Below, piece after piece: positions 7,860 to 17,700 of a DNA stretch of 30,778 nucleotides. The stretch spans positions 1 to 30,778 of the IMG/VR virus record IMGVR_UViG_3300042924_000575; one strand, given 5' to 3'. Position 1 is the first letter of the stretch, and every line of letters starts with the position of its first letter. The DNA is from a virus. The position numbers were made by a program, and so were the translations under genes. The notes beneath the pieces were generated by a model, which saw nothing but the letters and a program-made list of their open reading frames with translations, did no database searches and was not told where the DNA came from.

Positions 7860-9157
7860 TGGATGAATTTGATTTTGGCGACATGTCTGGCCTTGACTTT
7901 GGCGACTTCGACCTGAGTGGTTTGGAGAACATGGACCTGAGCGGCTTGGCGGACATGGACATGTCGGGCATCGACTTCGGCGACTTTGATCTGAGTGGTC
8001 TGGAGGGTCTTGATCTGAGTGGCTTAGAAGGCATGGACCTGAGCAGCGTAGACCTCGGCGACCTTGAGGGTTTGAACCTTGACTCTGCAGGGGGCAACAC
8101 CAGATCGCTTTTTGGTGGCGGAGAGTCTGGCTACTCGCCCGAGGATCAGCAGGGCCTTGATGACCTAATGGCAAAGTTCAGTGGCGAGGATGTCTCTGGA
8201 CCCCTGCTAACACCAGATGGGGTTGACGAAAGCTTTACCGGAAACTTGTCCGAAGACGAGTACAACCGATACCTTGAAACGCTTGACTCGGACTACAAGA
8301 GCCCGCTCTCTGATTTGCCAGCCCAGCAGATGCAGATCACCCCGGGGAATCAAGAGTCATTCGATAAGAACCTGACGGACATCATGCAAAACCGTGGCGG
8401 TTTTACCAGCCAATGGCAAAAGGTTGGCTCGGATCGAGTCATGGTCAACGATGACGGCACTGGTATCGGTATTAATGAAAACGGCGATCCGTATCCGCTG
8501 TCCGCAGGGCAAGTTAACAGCATGATCAAAAACGGTCAGCTCAACACTTTTGCATCTGGCTATAACACCGCCACTGGGGGTAATGAAAAAGGTCCGGGCG
8601 GCTCAATGGCTGGCAAGAGCGGAACTCCGGGCAAAGATGGCAGCGGAAACAAAAGCGGAACTGGCGAGAAAAAAGACGACTGGATGAAGTACATCATGCT
8701 GCTCATGGCCCTTGATGCTATGCGCAACAAAGGTGGCGGCTCCAGTGGCGCTGTCATTCCAAACCTCACAGCCGGTCGCAGCACAACGCCCTACGCTCAA
8801 GTTCAGAATGCTCCGGGTTATCGCCCGGGCCAAGGTGGCGTCCAGTACTTTGGCCCTACGGTCTATCGTGCAGCCGGTGGTGGCATCGGTGCTTTGGACG
8901 CGGCGGGTGGCCGACTGCTTCGCGGTCCGGGCGACGGTGTTTCTGACGACATCGTTGCGCAGATTGGCGACAACCAGCCAGCACGTCTTGCCGACGGTGA
9001 GTATGTGCTCGACGCCCGAACAGTTTCAGAGATCGGCAACGGCTCCACGGATGCAGGTGCTGACAAAATTGCTGAGATGGTGGAGCGCATACACAGCGAG
9101 CGCCGCAACGCAAAACGCGGTGAGCCCAGCAACGCCGACAAAAAACTTTTAGCTTGA
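7859..9157 (+). CDS. Virion-associated protein with acidic octa/decapeptide repeats
   Basis: A 432-residue protein. The ATG overlaps the previous stop (TAATG) and follows AAGGAG. Residues 8-74 are an acidic repeat with units such as DLSGLENM and DMSGIDFGDF; no Lys or Arg occurs before residue 82. The middle is Gly/Lys-rich (GTPGKDGSGNKSG). The hydrophobic helix YIMLLMALDAM is near residue 280. The C-terminus has a conserved phage block: GDGVSDDIVAQIGDNQPA, LADGEYVLDARTVSEIGNG, then AEMVERIHSERR, which I know from Gly-rich proteins of virion operons. The role is probably structural. The repeat domain has no assigned fold and could bind divalent cations or a basic partner; that is speculation. 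Confidence 0.65.
   Translation: MDEFDFGDMSGLDFGDFDLSGLENMDLSGLADMDMSGIDFGDFDLSGLEGLDLSGLEGMDLSSVDLGDLEGLNLDSAGGNTRSLFGGGESGYSPEDQQGLDDLMAKFSGEDVSGPLLTPDGVDESFTGNLSEDEYNRYLETLDSDYKSPLSDLPAQQMQITPGNQESFDKNLTDIMQNRGGFTSQWQKVGSDRVMVNDDGTGIGINENGDPYPLSAGQVNSMIKNGQLNTFASGYNTATGGNEKGPGGSMAGKSGTPGKDGSGNKSGTGEKKDDWMKYIMLLMALDAMRNKGGGSSGAVIPNLTAGRSTTPYAQVQNAPGYRPGQGGVQYFGPTVYRAAGGGIGALDAAGGRLLRGPGDGVSDDIVAQIGDNQPARLADGEYVLDARTVSEIGNGSTDAGADKIAEMVERIHSERRNAKRGEPSNADKKLLA
7880..8065 (+). repeat. Acidic coding repeat with 78-bp higher-order unit
   Basis: Within the 432-residue protein, units follow a 10-8-8-10-8-8-10 residue pattern: DMSGLDFGDF, DLSGLENM, DLSGLADM, DMSGIDFGDF, DLSGLEGL, DLSGLEGM, DLSSVDLGDL. 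The 10+8+8 set of 26 residues (78 bp) occurs twice (7880-7957 and 7958-8035), followed by a partial third copy. Synonymous codons differ between copies, so the protein pattern is maintained by selection or the duplication is old. Confidence 0.85.
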
Positions 9158-9166
9158 GGAATAACC

Positions 9167-10150
9167 ATGCCTGATGTAGCAACCCCCACGACACCCGGTG
9201 GAACCAACATGCAGGGCTTGGCCGACTGGGCCTCGCCTTACATCACCAGTTACCTCGGCAGAGCGCAGGCCGAAGCGCAACAGCCCTATGAGGCCTACCA
9301 AGGACCCCTGACTGCTGGTCCCTCAGCCCTCCAGAACCAAGCCTTCTCTGGCATTGCCGGTCTGACTGTGCCTACGGGTATTGGTCAGGCGGCAACCACG
9401 GCGGGTAACTTTGCAACGCAGGCTGGGAACACGCAGTACAACGCGGTTGGCTCTGACTTTGGAACGCCGCAGGCCCAGCAGTACATGAACCCGTACCTGC
9501 AGTCTGCGCTTAACCCTGCGATGGAAGAAGCTCGCAGGCAGGCTGATATCTCGCGCATGGCCGACGCTGGCCGACTGACTCAGGCCGGTGCTTTTGGTGG
9601 TAGCCGCCAAGCCATCATGGAGTCCGAAGGTCGCCGCAACCTGATGGACAAGCAAAACCAGATGCTGACATCGGGCTACTCGACTGCGTTTGACAAGGCG
9701 CAGCAGCAGTTCAACGCCGACCAAGCACGCAAGATTCAAGAGAAGCAGTTTGGCTCCGAGCTTGGGCTCAGAGGTCTGCAGACTGGCATCCAAGGTGCCC
9801 AGACACAAGGCCTGTTGTCCGAGGCACAGAACAAGGCTGGCTTGGCCAACTTGCAGCAACAACTCGCAGGCGGAGAAATCCAGCGCGGCATTGCTTCGGA
9901 AGGCGTCAAGGCCGATCTGGACGAGTACAACCGTCAGCGGGACGACCCGTTTAAGAAGCTGCAGTTTGAACGCGAAATGATTTCCGGCCTGCCAGTCGGC
10001 TCAGTAACAAACCAGACTCAAGGTTTGTCTGGGCTTGCTGCGCTGATTCAAGGCATGGGCGGAGCCGCTGCCCTCAACACTTCTTTAGCCGACAAAGAAA
10101 GCCCTCTGTACAAACTGCTTGGCAATCTCGGCTTTAACTTTGGTAGCTGA
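9167..10150 (+). CDS. Conserved virion hypothetical protein, helical
   Basis: A 327-residue protein with AGGA seven bases before ATG 9167. It is rich in Ala, Gln and Gly and mostly helical. The recognisable core is YMNPYLQSALNPAMEEARR, then ADAGRLTQAGAFGGSRQAI and a MESEGRRNLMD helix, followed by Gln-rich coiled-coil-like segments (KAQQQFNADQARKIQEKQF). The GAFGGSRQ motif is shared by proteins of virion operons in many aquatic podo- and siphoviruses. These features and its neighbours suggest an internal or ejection component or an assembly factor. No catalytic residues or signal peptide were seen. A more exact function cannot be given. Confidence 0.65.
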   Translation: MPDVATPTTPGGTNMQGLADWASPYITSYLGRAQAEAQQPYEAYQGPLTAGPSALQNQAFSGIAGLTVPTGIGQAATTAGNFATQAGNTQYNAVGSDFGTPQAQQYMNPYLQSALNPAMEEARRQADISRMADAGRLTQAGAFGGSRQAIMESEGRRNLMDKQNQMLTSGYSTAFDKAQQQFNADQARKIQEKQFGSELGLRGLQTGIQGAQTQGLLSEAQNKAGLANLQQQLAGGEIQRGIASEGVKADLDEYNRQRDDPFKKLQFEREMISGLPVGSVTNQTQGLSGLAALIQGMGGAAALNTSLADKESPLYKLLGNLGFNFGS

Positions 10151-10151
10151 T

Positions 10152-11777
10152 ATGAGCATGAATCTGATCCAAACCCAAGAGCGCCTCAAGGACGTTCCAT
10201 TGCAGGCCGTCATGCAGTACGTGAACGGCATGAACCCCGAGGTTCCGCCCTACATGGCGCTGTCCGAGCTGGACCGACGCAAACGGATACAGCAGCAGGC
10301 CCAAGCTCAGGCACCGCAAGGGACCGTCAAAGATCAGCTTGAGCAGCAGGTCGGCGGTGTTGGTGGGCTGATGCCTCCCGGTGCTCAAATGCCCGGCCAA
10401 GCGCAAGCTGCTCCGCAGGGTGCACCCCAAGGCGCTCCACAAGGAATGCCGCCCGGTATGGCTCAGCGTGGTATGCCTCCCGGCATGCCGCCTCAAGGTG
10501 CGCCCGTACAAGCTGCCGGTGGTGGCTTGATGTCCTTGATGGGCAATCGCTACGCTCGTGGCGGCATGGTTGCGTTCGCGGAAGGCGATGAAGTTGAAGG
10601 TGACGACGGTGATGAGGAATCGACTGGCCCAGTGTCCATGACGCCCGCTGCTGATTTGGCTGAGTACAAGCGCATGATGGCCAGCAAGTTGGGGGAGAAG
10701 GTGCGTGCAACTCCCTCACCGTTGGAGCAGCGCAAGAAGATGATGGAGGAAAACCCCGAGGCCTACGGCATGCTCGCCAAAAAACCCGGGGAAGAGTACC
10801 TCACTGGCATCCAAGGCATGCTCCAGCAGCGCGAAGCCGAGGCTGAAAAGCAGCGCGGTGAGAACTCCCGCCTCAAGGAGCTAGGCACATACGCAGCCAT
10901 CTCCAAAGCAGCGGAGGCCACTCGCGGGATGCGCGGTGGCAGAGGTTCCCAGATCGCAGCCATGCTCGGCAGTTTTGGCCAGCAGATGGGCGGTATCGAG
11001 AAGGAATCCGTTGGGCGCGAACAGGCACTGCGCGAGGACTTGCTCAAGCGTAGAGAACTCCAGAACGCCGCCAAGTTTGAGGTTGAGAAGCTGCAGATGG
11101 CACGGGCCGAGGGCGATGTCCAAGGCGAGCAGAAGCACACGGCCAACTTGGCCAAGCTTGAGAACGCCCTGCGTGTGTCACAGAACAGTCTGCTCAAGGG
11201 TGCCATCACTGGTGCTTACGGAGCCGCTGGTAGGGCGTACGCCGCCGATATTGCCGCCAAGGCCAAGATCAAAGCTGCGGGTATGCGCGGTGCATCGGAG
11301 AAAAAGCCGACTGATTTGGGCAACATGATCCAAATCGAGTTCGACGCACTGGTAGCCAACGGAGCCGACGCGAGCGATCCGAACACAAAACGGATTGCGG
11401 CACAAAATGCTGCACGGGCTCTGAGCAAATCGGCAGGGTCTACTCGCGCCGAAACCGAGCAAATTAGGGACGCTAACACAGAGTTTTTGAACAGGACCAT
11501 GTTGGACCGGCCTCTAAACAAGCTGCGCACAACCAACCCCCCAGCGTACGCAGCTCGGGTCAAAGAGATACGCGATGAAATTAAAGCCGAGTTTGGCGTT
11601 GAGCCCACTGCCCAGCCAAGAGTACAAGCAGCCCCCGGTGCCGCACCTAGCGCAAAGCCCGCCGCGACAAAGCCAGCAGTGGGTATAACCCCCGAACAAT
11701 TTGATGCGCAATGGGCTAAACTAAAGCCCGGCCAAACACTGGTCGGGCCAGACGGCGAAACGTACACCAAAAAATAA
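10152..11777 (+). CDS. Virion-associated protein, Pro/Gly/Gln-rich and coiled coil
   Basis: A 541-residue protein. ATG 10152 follows the previous stop by one base; an in-frame upstream ATG at 10119 would overlap the preceding gene and is less likely. The N-terminal domain (MNLIQTQERLKDVPLQAV, then NPEVPPYMALSELDRR) is a conserved phage motif. Residues about 85-120 are a degenerate APQGAPQG/MPPGM repeat, followed by RYARGGMVAFAEGDEVEGD, also a known phage motif. Residues 210-390 form a long charged helix with coiled-coil character. The C-terminus closes with PEQFDAQWAKLKPGQTLV and GPDGETYTKK. It probably belongs to the ejection or internal-core set with its neighbours. No enzymatic signature was found. 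Confidence 0.65.
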   Translation: MSMNLIQTQERLKDVPLQAVMQYVNGMNPEVPPYMALSELDRRKRIQQQAQAQAPQGTVKDQLEQQVGGVGGLMPPGAQMPGQAQAAPQGAPQGAPQGMPPGMAQRGMPPGMPPQGAPVQAAGGGLMSLMGNRYARGGMVAFAEGDEVEGDDGDEESTGPVSMTPAADLAEYKRMMASKLGEKVRATPSPLEQRKKMMEENPEAYGMLAKKPGEEYLTGIQGMLQQREAEAEKQRGENSRLKELGTYAAISKAAEATRGMRGGRGSQIAAMLGSFGQQMGGIEKESVGREQALREDLLKRRELQNAAKFEVEKLQMARAEGDVQGEQKHTANLAKLENALRVSQNSLLKGAITGAYGAAGRAYAADIAAKAKIKAAGMRGASEKKPTDLGNMIQIEFDALVANGADASDPNTKRIAAQNAARALSKSAGSTRAETEQIRDANTEFLNRTMLDRPLNKLRTTNPPAYAARVKEIRDEIKAEFGVEPTAQPRVQAAPGAAPSAKPAATKPAVGITPEQFDAQWAKLKPGQTLVGPDGETYTKK

Positions 11778-11786
11778 GGGTTAGCT

Positions 11787-14700
11787 ATGGCGTGGACTCC
11801 CCCCAGCGATGCTGTAGAGGCGCAAGCGTCCTCTGATACTACCGCCAGCATGGGGTGGACTCCGCCTTCTGATGCCATAGTAGTTCAACCTGCGGCCCTT
11901 ACAGGCTGGACTCCCCCCGCCGACGCAGTAGTAGCAACTACGCCTAAGCCCGTTGACACCCTCGACGCCAAACTCGCTGCGCAAGAGGCTAAACGCGCCC
12001 AGTTTGCTCCGGGCGAAGAGCTGAAAAAGGGTGCCATGAAAGCGGCTACCTCGGACTTGCCCTCCATGTGGGAGCAGGCGGGGATCATGAAAGACGTCGG
12101 TGCTGCACTGACGGTCAAGCAGCGCATGGACTTGTTCGACAAGATCGACAAGGGCGAAGTCACCAGCATGGACCAGTTGCGTGGGCTGGACCTGACAACC
12201 GGGCAGGGGCGCATGTATCTTGCCGCGCCCCCAGAAACACGCGAGAAGCTCAAAGGGCGACTGACTTCTGAGCTGGCCAACCGCAAAGAGTTCGTGAAGG
12301 CGTCCATCGACACAATCAATGCGTACAAAGAAAACGCCAAGAAGTACGCCCCTCGGGTGGAGAAAGCGTCCGACATTGGCTCTGTTACCGACTTCACAAA
12401 CTTCGTAGCCAGTAACGTCGGCTCTGGTGCCGTTCAGCTCGTCCCACTAATGCTTGCTGCTGCCACAACAGGTGGAGTGGGTCTGGGCGCGATGGGCGTT
12501 GGCATGGGCACATCCGAAGCTGTCGGCAACCGCTTGGAGTTTCTACAGAAAGAATTGGCGCAACTTCCCCAAGATCAACGCGCCGACGCCGTCATCAACT
12601 ACCTCGAAAAGACTGGCGGTACGTCACTGGCCGTTGGTGTTGTGTCCGGTGCGCTCGACACGGTTCTTGGCCCTGCGGCGACTTTGGTCAAGCAGATGGC
12701 GAGCAAGACGCTCAAGGATCAGACCCGCAAAGAAGCTGCCAAGGCTGCGGTCAAGGAAGTGCCCAAAACTATTGCTGGCGAGGCTGTCACAGGTGGCGCA
12801 CAAGAAGCTACTCAGATTGCCGGTAAGGTCGGGGTTGGTGAGCGGGACAAGTTCGCCACCAAAGAGACACTGGTTGACGTGCTCAACGCCGCCGCTGCTG
12901 AAGCTGCGGGTTCCCTTGCTGGTGCCGGTGCAAACGTAGGTGTTGCCGCTCTTCGCGCAGAGGGCGCACAGCCCGAAGAAACCAGAGATCGCATTGACCC
13001 AACTATGGGGGATTTGGACGCAAAACCTCCAGCGCCCACCACCGAGGCTCGGATTGCTAAGCTGGTTGAGCAGTACCGTAGTAAACAAGGCTTGATGAAG
13101 GACGACGCCGAGATGTTGGCGCGTCGGACAGTTGCCGAGCAAGATGCAGAGGCCGCGAAAGCCGCCGAGGCGGTCGTGGAAGAAACACCCGCCGAGACGA
13201 CAACTACGCCTACTGAAGAAACTCCAACCACTGAACTTGTAACTGAAGCTGCACCGACACTGGAGTCGCTCACTGCCGACCTCATTGACCAAGGGTTGCC
13301 GGAAGATGAAGCGCGTGTGTTGGCCCAGATGCGCCTCGACAAAGAGAAGCCCATCGTTACGCAGCCAGTGCAGGCTCCGTCGGCAATCATCAGCCGCGAG
13401 GCCCCTCCGACGCTGGAGTCCCTCACCACAGAATTCATCGACCAAGGGCTGACCGAGGACGAAGCTCGCGTTCAGGCCCAACTGTTTTTGGATCGGAGCA
13501 AGAGTGCGCCAACTGAAGGAAGACAAGATGTTGCAAGACCTGACGCAGAGCCAAGTGGAATCAGCACTGCAGTACCTGCACCTACAGCCGACGAGCTTTC
13601 CACCGCCAAGCGACCTGAAGGAACTAAACCCGATGGAGTGGTTCCTGCTCGACAGGATGCTGGACTGCCTACTGAAAGAGAAGGAGAGCAGCCAGTTGCA
13701 GTAGAAGAAACGGTAGAGAGACTAAATGCTTTACCTAGAGCCGTAAATGCAATACTGGGCGAAACTGAGCCCGCTGCAGTAGCCGAAGCCGAGCGGATCA
13801 AAGAGGAAGACGAGCGCAACGCCGCCTACGAGGCTAAGAAAGCCAAGGCGCAAAGTATCGCCAAGTCAAATGCAAGCACTGCGTTTGACCAAGTGGGTGA
13901 GTACGCCGACATTGATGAGGCACTGGATTCGTACCGCACAAACATGGCAGACACACTGGCGGAAGAAGGGCTCAGAGATGACCCCGACTACGACAATCTG
14001 CTCAACGCTGCAAACCGTGCATTTGACGCCGAAGTTAACAAGCAAAGAGGAACCACGACCGATGGCACTGCGACCACTGAAACCGTCCAAACAGAAGAAA
14101 AAGGACAAGAAGCACCAGCAACCAAGCGAGGCCGTCCGATAACGCTTACGCCGGAGCAGAAGGCTCAGCGGGATAAAGAGCGCAAGGATGATCGAGCCTC
14201 TCGCGGTCGGCACGAGCGTGCAGTGAACAAAGCAGAGACGTCTCTGCAGAAAGCCCTGACCCCGCTGGACGAAGGCGAGTTTGCCAACGACGCCGAGCTC
14301 AAAGAAGCTCAGGATGACCAGCGTGCCGAGCGCCGCAACGCGGTCAAAGAACTCCTGCGCGTGTCTGAGGAGTCCGGGCTCAAGCCAGAGGGCAAGCGTG
14401 CACGCAAGATTCTCAAGGATGCCAACATCCCCCAGACCGAGATCGACGACATCAAGCGTGGGCTATCTCGCGCCAAGAAAGCGCTATCGGACAAGACCAA
14501 CTTGCTAGGTCCAGTCTCTTCTACCGAGCGCAAGGGCGCAGCGGTTACCAAAGCAGACCCAGCCTTCGCTGCGTTCAAGACAGGTGCACAGGCCATCGGC
14601 CACATCATCAAGACCGGCACCCGGTTCCAGAAAGCCGTCGCCCAGCGCCTGCGCAATTTCGTGCGTGACGTTGAGTTCGTTGTGCTCGAAAAAGATTCTG

Positions 14701-17700
14701 AAGTCCCTGCGCAGCTTCAGCAAGCCAAGTACGCAGACCAGTGGGAACGGTCACGCGCTCTGTACATCGAGAACTTCAAAACCGGCAAGCGCGTGGTCTA
14801 CGTACGTGGCGCGTCGTTCGGCAACTCCCAAGGGGCCAATAACGTCACTGTGCTGCACGAGCTGCTGCACGCCGCCACGGTCAAGAAGATCGCACTGGCG
14901 CAGGAATACATCAACAAGGGCATCAACCTCAACACTCCGCTGGTACGTGCGTATCAGGACCTGCTCGACACCATGCGGGCAGCGCAGGACCGTCTGATCG
15001 AGATGAGCGACAACGGTGAGGTAACCGAGGCCCTTGCTGATTTGTACGACAGCACAGACGGAGACATCGTTGCAGACCCCCGCGAGTTCTTGGCGTACGG
15101 CATGTCGGACGAGCAGTTCCAAGAGTTCCTCATGTCTGCCGAGGGTGTGCAGGAAGACACATCGTTCTTCACGCGTTTTGTGGACTCCATCCGCCGCATG
15201 TTCGGCATGGACGACTCGGACATCAACGCCCTGTCTGACCTCATCATCGCCACTGACTCTTTGCTTACTTCCCGTGTTCCTCGCAGCGAGAGCCTGCCCG
15301 GCACTGGATTGCTGTCGCAGGTCAAAAAGAAGTCGGCAAAGATTTCCGCCGCCGAGCGCAAGCTCCTGCGCAGCAAAGACGCACAGGAAATAACCGACGA
15401 CATCGGCATACTCACAACACTGCGCGACCCCCAGTTGTTTGTGGATACGCTTGGCGCACTGTGGAGCACGGCTAACGTCAAAAAGCTGCAAGCCCTGCTA
15501 CCCTCAATCCAGACGAACAACTTGGTGGAGTGGGCACAGAACTTGGGCATACCTGAGCTGGGCCGCACTTGGCGCATGAGCCAAGACATGAGCGCGATGC
15601 GCAACAAGATGCTGGCTGCGTCTGCTGCCGTAGTGGACGAATGGCTGAAAATTCAACCCGGTGTAATCGGCAAGCTGCGCGGCAAGAAGAACGAGCTGAC
15701 TGCACTGGCTGATGTCATGCACTACTCGACCGACCAACGGATCGACCCGACCAAGAGCACCAAGGACCCCGTGCTCAACAAGATGTGGAACGCCCTGAGC
15801 CCACAAGCCCAGAAGGTCTACACCGAAGTCCGTGACTTCTACCAAGCGCAGTACGATTTGTACCGTGGGTTGCTCGACGCCCGTATTGCTGAGTCCAGCA
15901 TTCCCGGCGAGATCGACGATCCAGACACGCCCAAGGGCCAGTTGATGGCGGAGATCAAGAAGGCGTACGAGAATGGCAAGGGCATGGCCCCGTACTTCCC
16001 GTTGATGCGCTACGGTAACTTCTGGGTGCGCGTCGGCAGCGGCAAGTCCAAAGAGTTCTACATGTTTGAGAGCCAAGTGGCTCGGGAGCTGTTCATCAAG
16101 AAGCGCTTGCGCCAGTTGCAAGACGCTGGAGATAGCCGCACTGAAACACAGATGCGTGAAGACCAAGACCTCGACAGTGGTAACGAGCTGTCCGGTCTGC
16201 GCAAGTCCAGCATCGAGAACAGCACCATGCTCAAGAACATCTTTGAGCTGCTCGACGTGCCCGGGGCCAATCAAGACATTGACGCGCTCAAGGACCAGAT
16301 ATACCAGTTGTATCTGACCACGATGCCGGAGAACAATTTCCGCAGGCAGTTCATCCACCGCAAGGGCACTGCTGGTTTCTCTGGTGACGCACTGCGCAAC
16401 TTCATCACGTCGTCCGTGAACATGGCGAACCAGTTGTCGCGGATCAAGTACGGCTACCAGATGCTCAACTCCATCGACACTGCACAAGCGTCGTTAGATG
16501 GAAACCCAGACAAGCCACGGCTGGAGATGCTGGTCAAGGAGATGGGCAAGCGCATCGAGATGGACGTGTACCCGCAAGTGGACAGCCCGTTCCTGAACAC
16601 CGCAGCCAACTTCTTGAACAAGTCGGCGTTCCTGTACTTCATGACCTCAGTGAAGACTGCCCTTGTGCAGCTCTCGTCGTTGCCTATCTTCGGTGTGCCT
16701 GTGCTCATGTCTCGCCACAACCCGTTGCAGGTGGCCAAGGAGATGGGTCGCTTCATGCTGGTCTACAACCAGTTCGGTGTGGTCAAGGACGGCAAGCTGG
16801 TGATGCCGACTATCGAGGCATCCAAAGAGATCAACATGAACGCAGACGAGCGTGCGGCTATTGAAGCTATGCACGACCGGGGCATTGCAGAAGTCACGTT
16901 GACATACGACTTGATGGACCGGCAAGACAAGCCGACTACCAAGTATTCCAGTGCGTTCAACACCGGGACCAACTTGCTGGGTGCACTGTTCCATCACACC
17001 GAGCGTATCAACCGCGAGATCATCTTCATGTCTTCGTTCCGCTTGAGCCGCAACGAGGGGATGAGTGTTGAGGACGCCATCGAGCAAGCGGTAAGCGATA
17101 CGCACACAGCCCTTGGTAACTTCACAGCCCAGAACCGCCCACGTATCATGCGAGCCCCAGCCGGGCGCGTGCTGCTGCAGTTCAAGATGTTCCCGATGTT
17201 CTTGTCTACCTACCTGCTGCGTAACGGGTATCGCGCTACTGCCGGTATGGACGCAGCTACAAAGAAGGAAGCGCGGATTCAGTTGATCGGCACTCTTACC
17301 ATGTCAGCCTACCTTGCTGGCTACGTTGGTGTTCCCGGTGCAAGCATGGTGCTTGGTGCTATTCAGGCGTTTATCAATTCGATGCGGGACGAGGACGAGG
17401 AAGATGATCCACTGGAGAAGCGCGACTTGGAGTTCTGGTTCCGGTCGGTGTACTTGCCCAACCTGTTCGGTGATGTGAAGATCGGCGACCAAAAGCTCGG
17501 CGAGGTCATAGACGCAGGTGCTCTCGATTCGCTCACTGGGTACGACATGTCCAGCAGCATGTCCATGAACAACATGTGGATGCCCGAGCTCAAGGAGCAG
17601 AAGACTGCACAGGCCACGATGATGGACTACGCCATGTCTCTCTTAGGGCCAAGCGCAAGCCTGTACCTCAAGCAGTTCCCTGCAGCCTACGATGACTTCG

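Noticed and set aside
10119-10151. Earlier ATG for the 541-residue virion protein
   Set aside because: It would overlap the end of the preceding gene by 32 bases without a ribosome binding site; ATG 10152 is just after the stop and begins the conserved sequence.
12624-13526. 300-residue minus-strand ORF over the giant gene linker
   Set aside because: No start context, antisense to the late operon, and Ser/Cys/Gly-rich composition typical of shadows.
15504-16487. 327-residue minus-strand ORF inside the giant gene
   Set aside because: Val, Leu and His-rich reverse frame produced by third-position G/C bias of the giant gene; the sense strand here carries the clear PLxRFG-type region.
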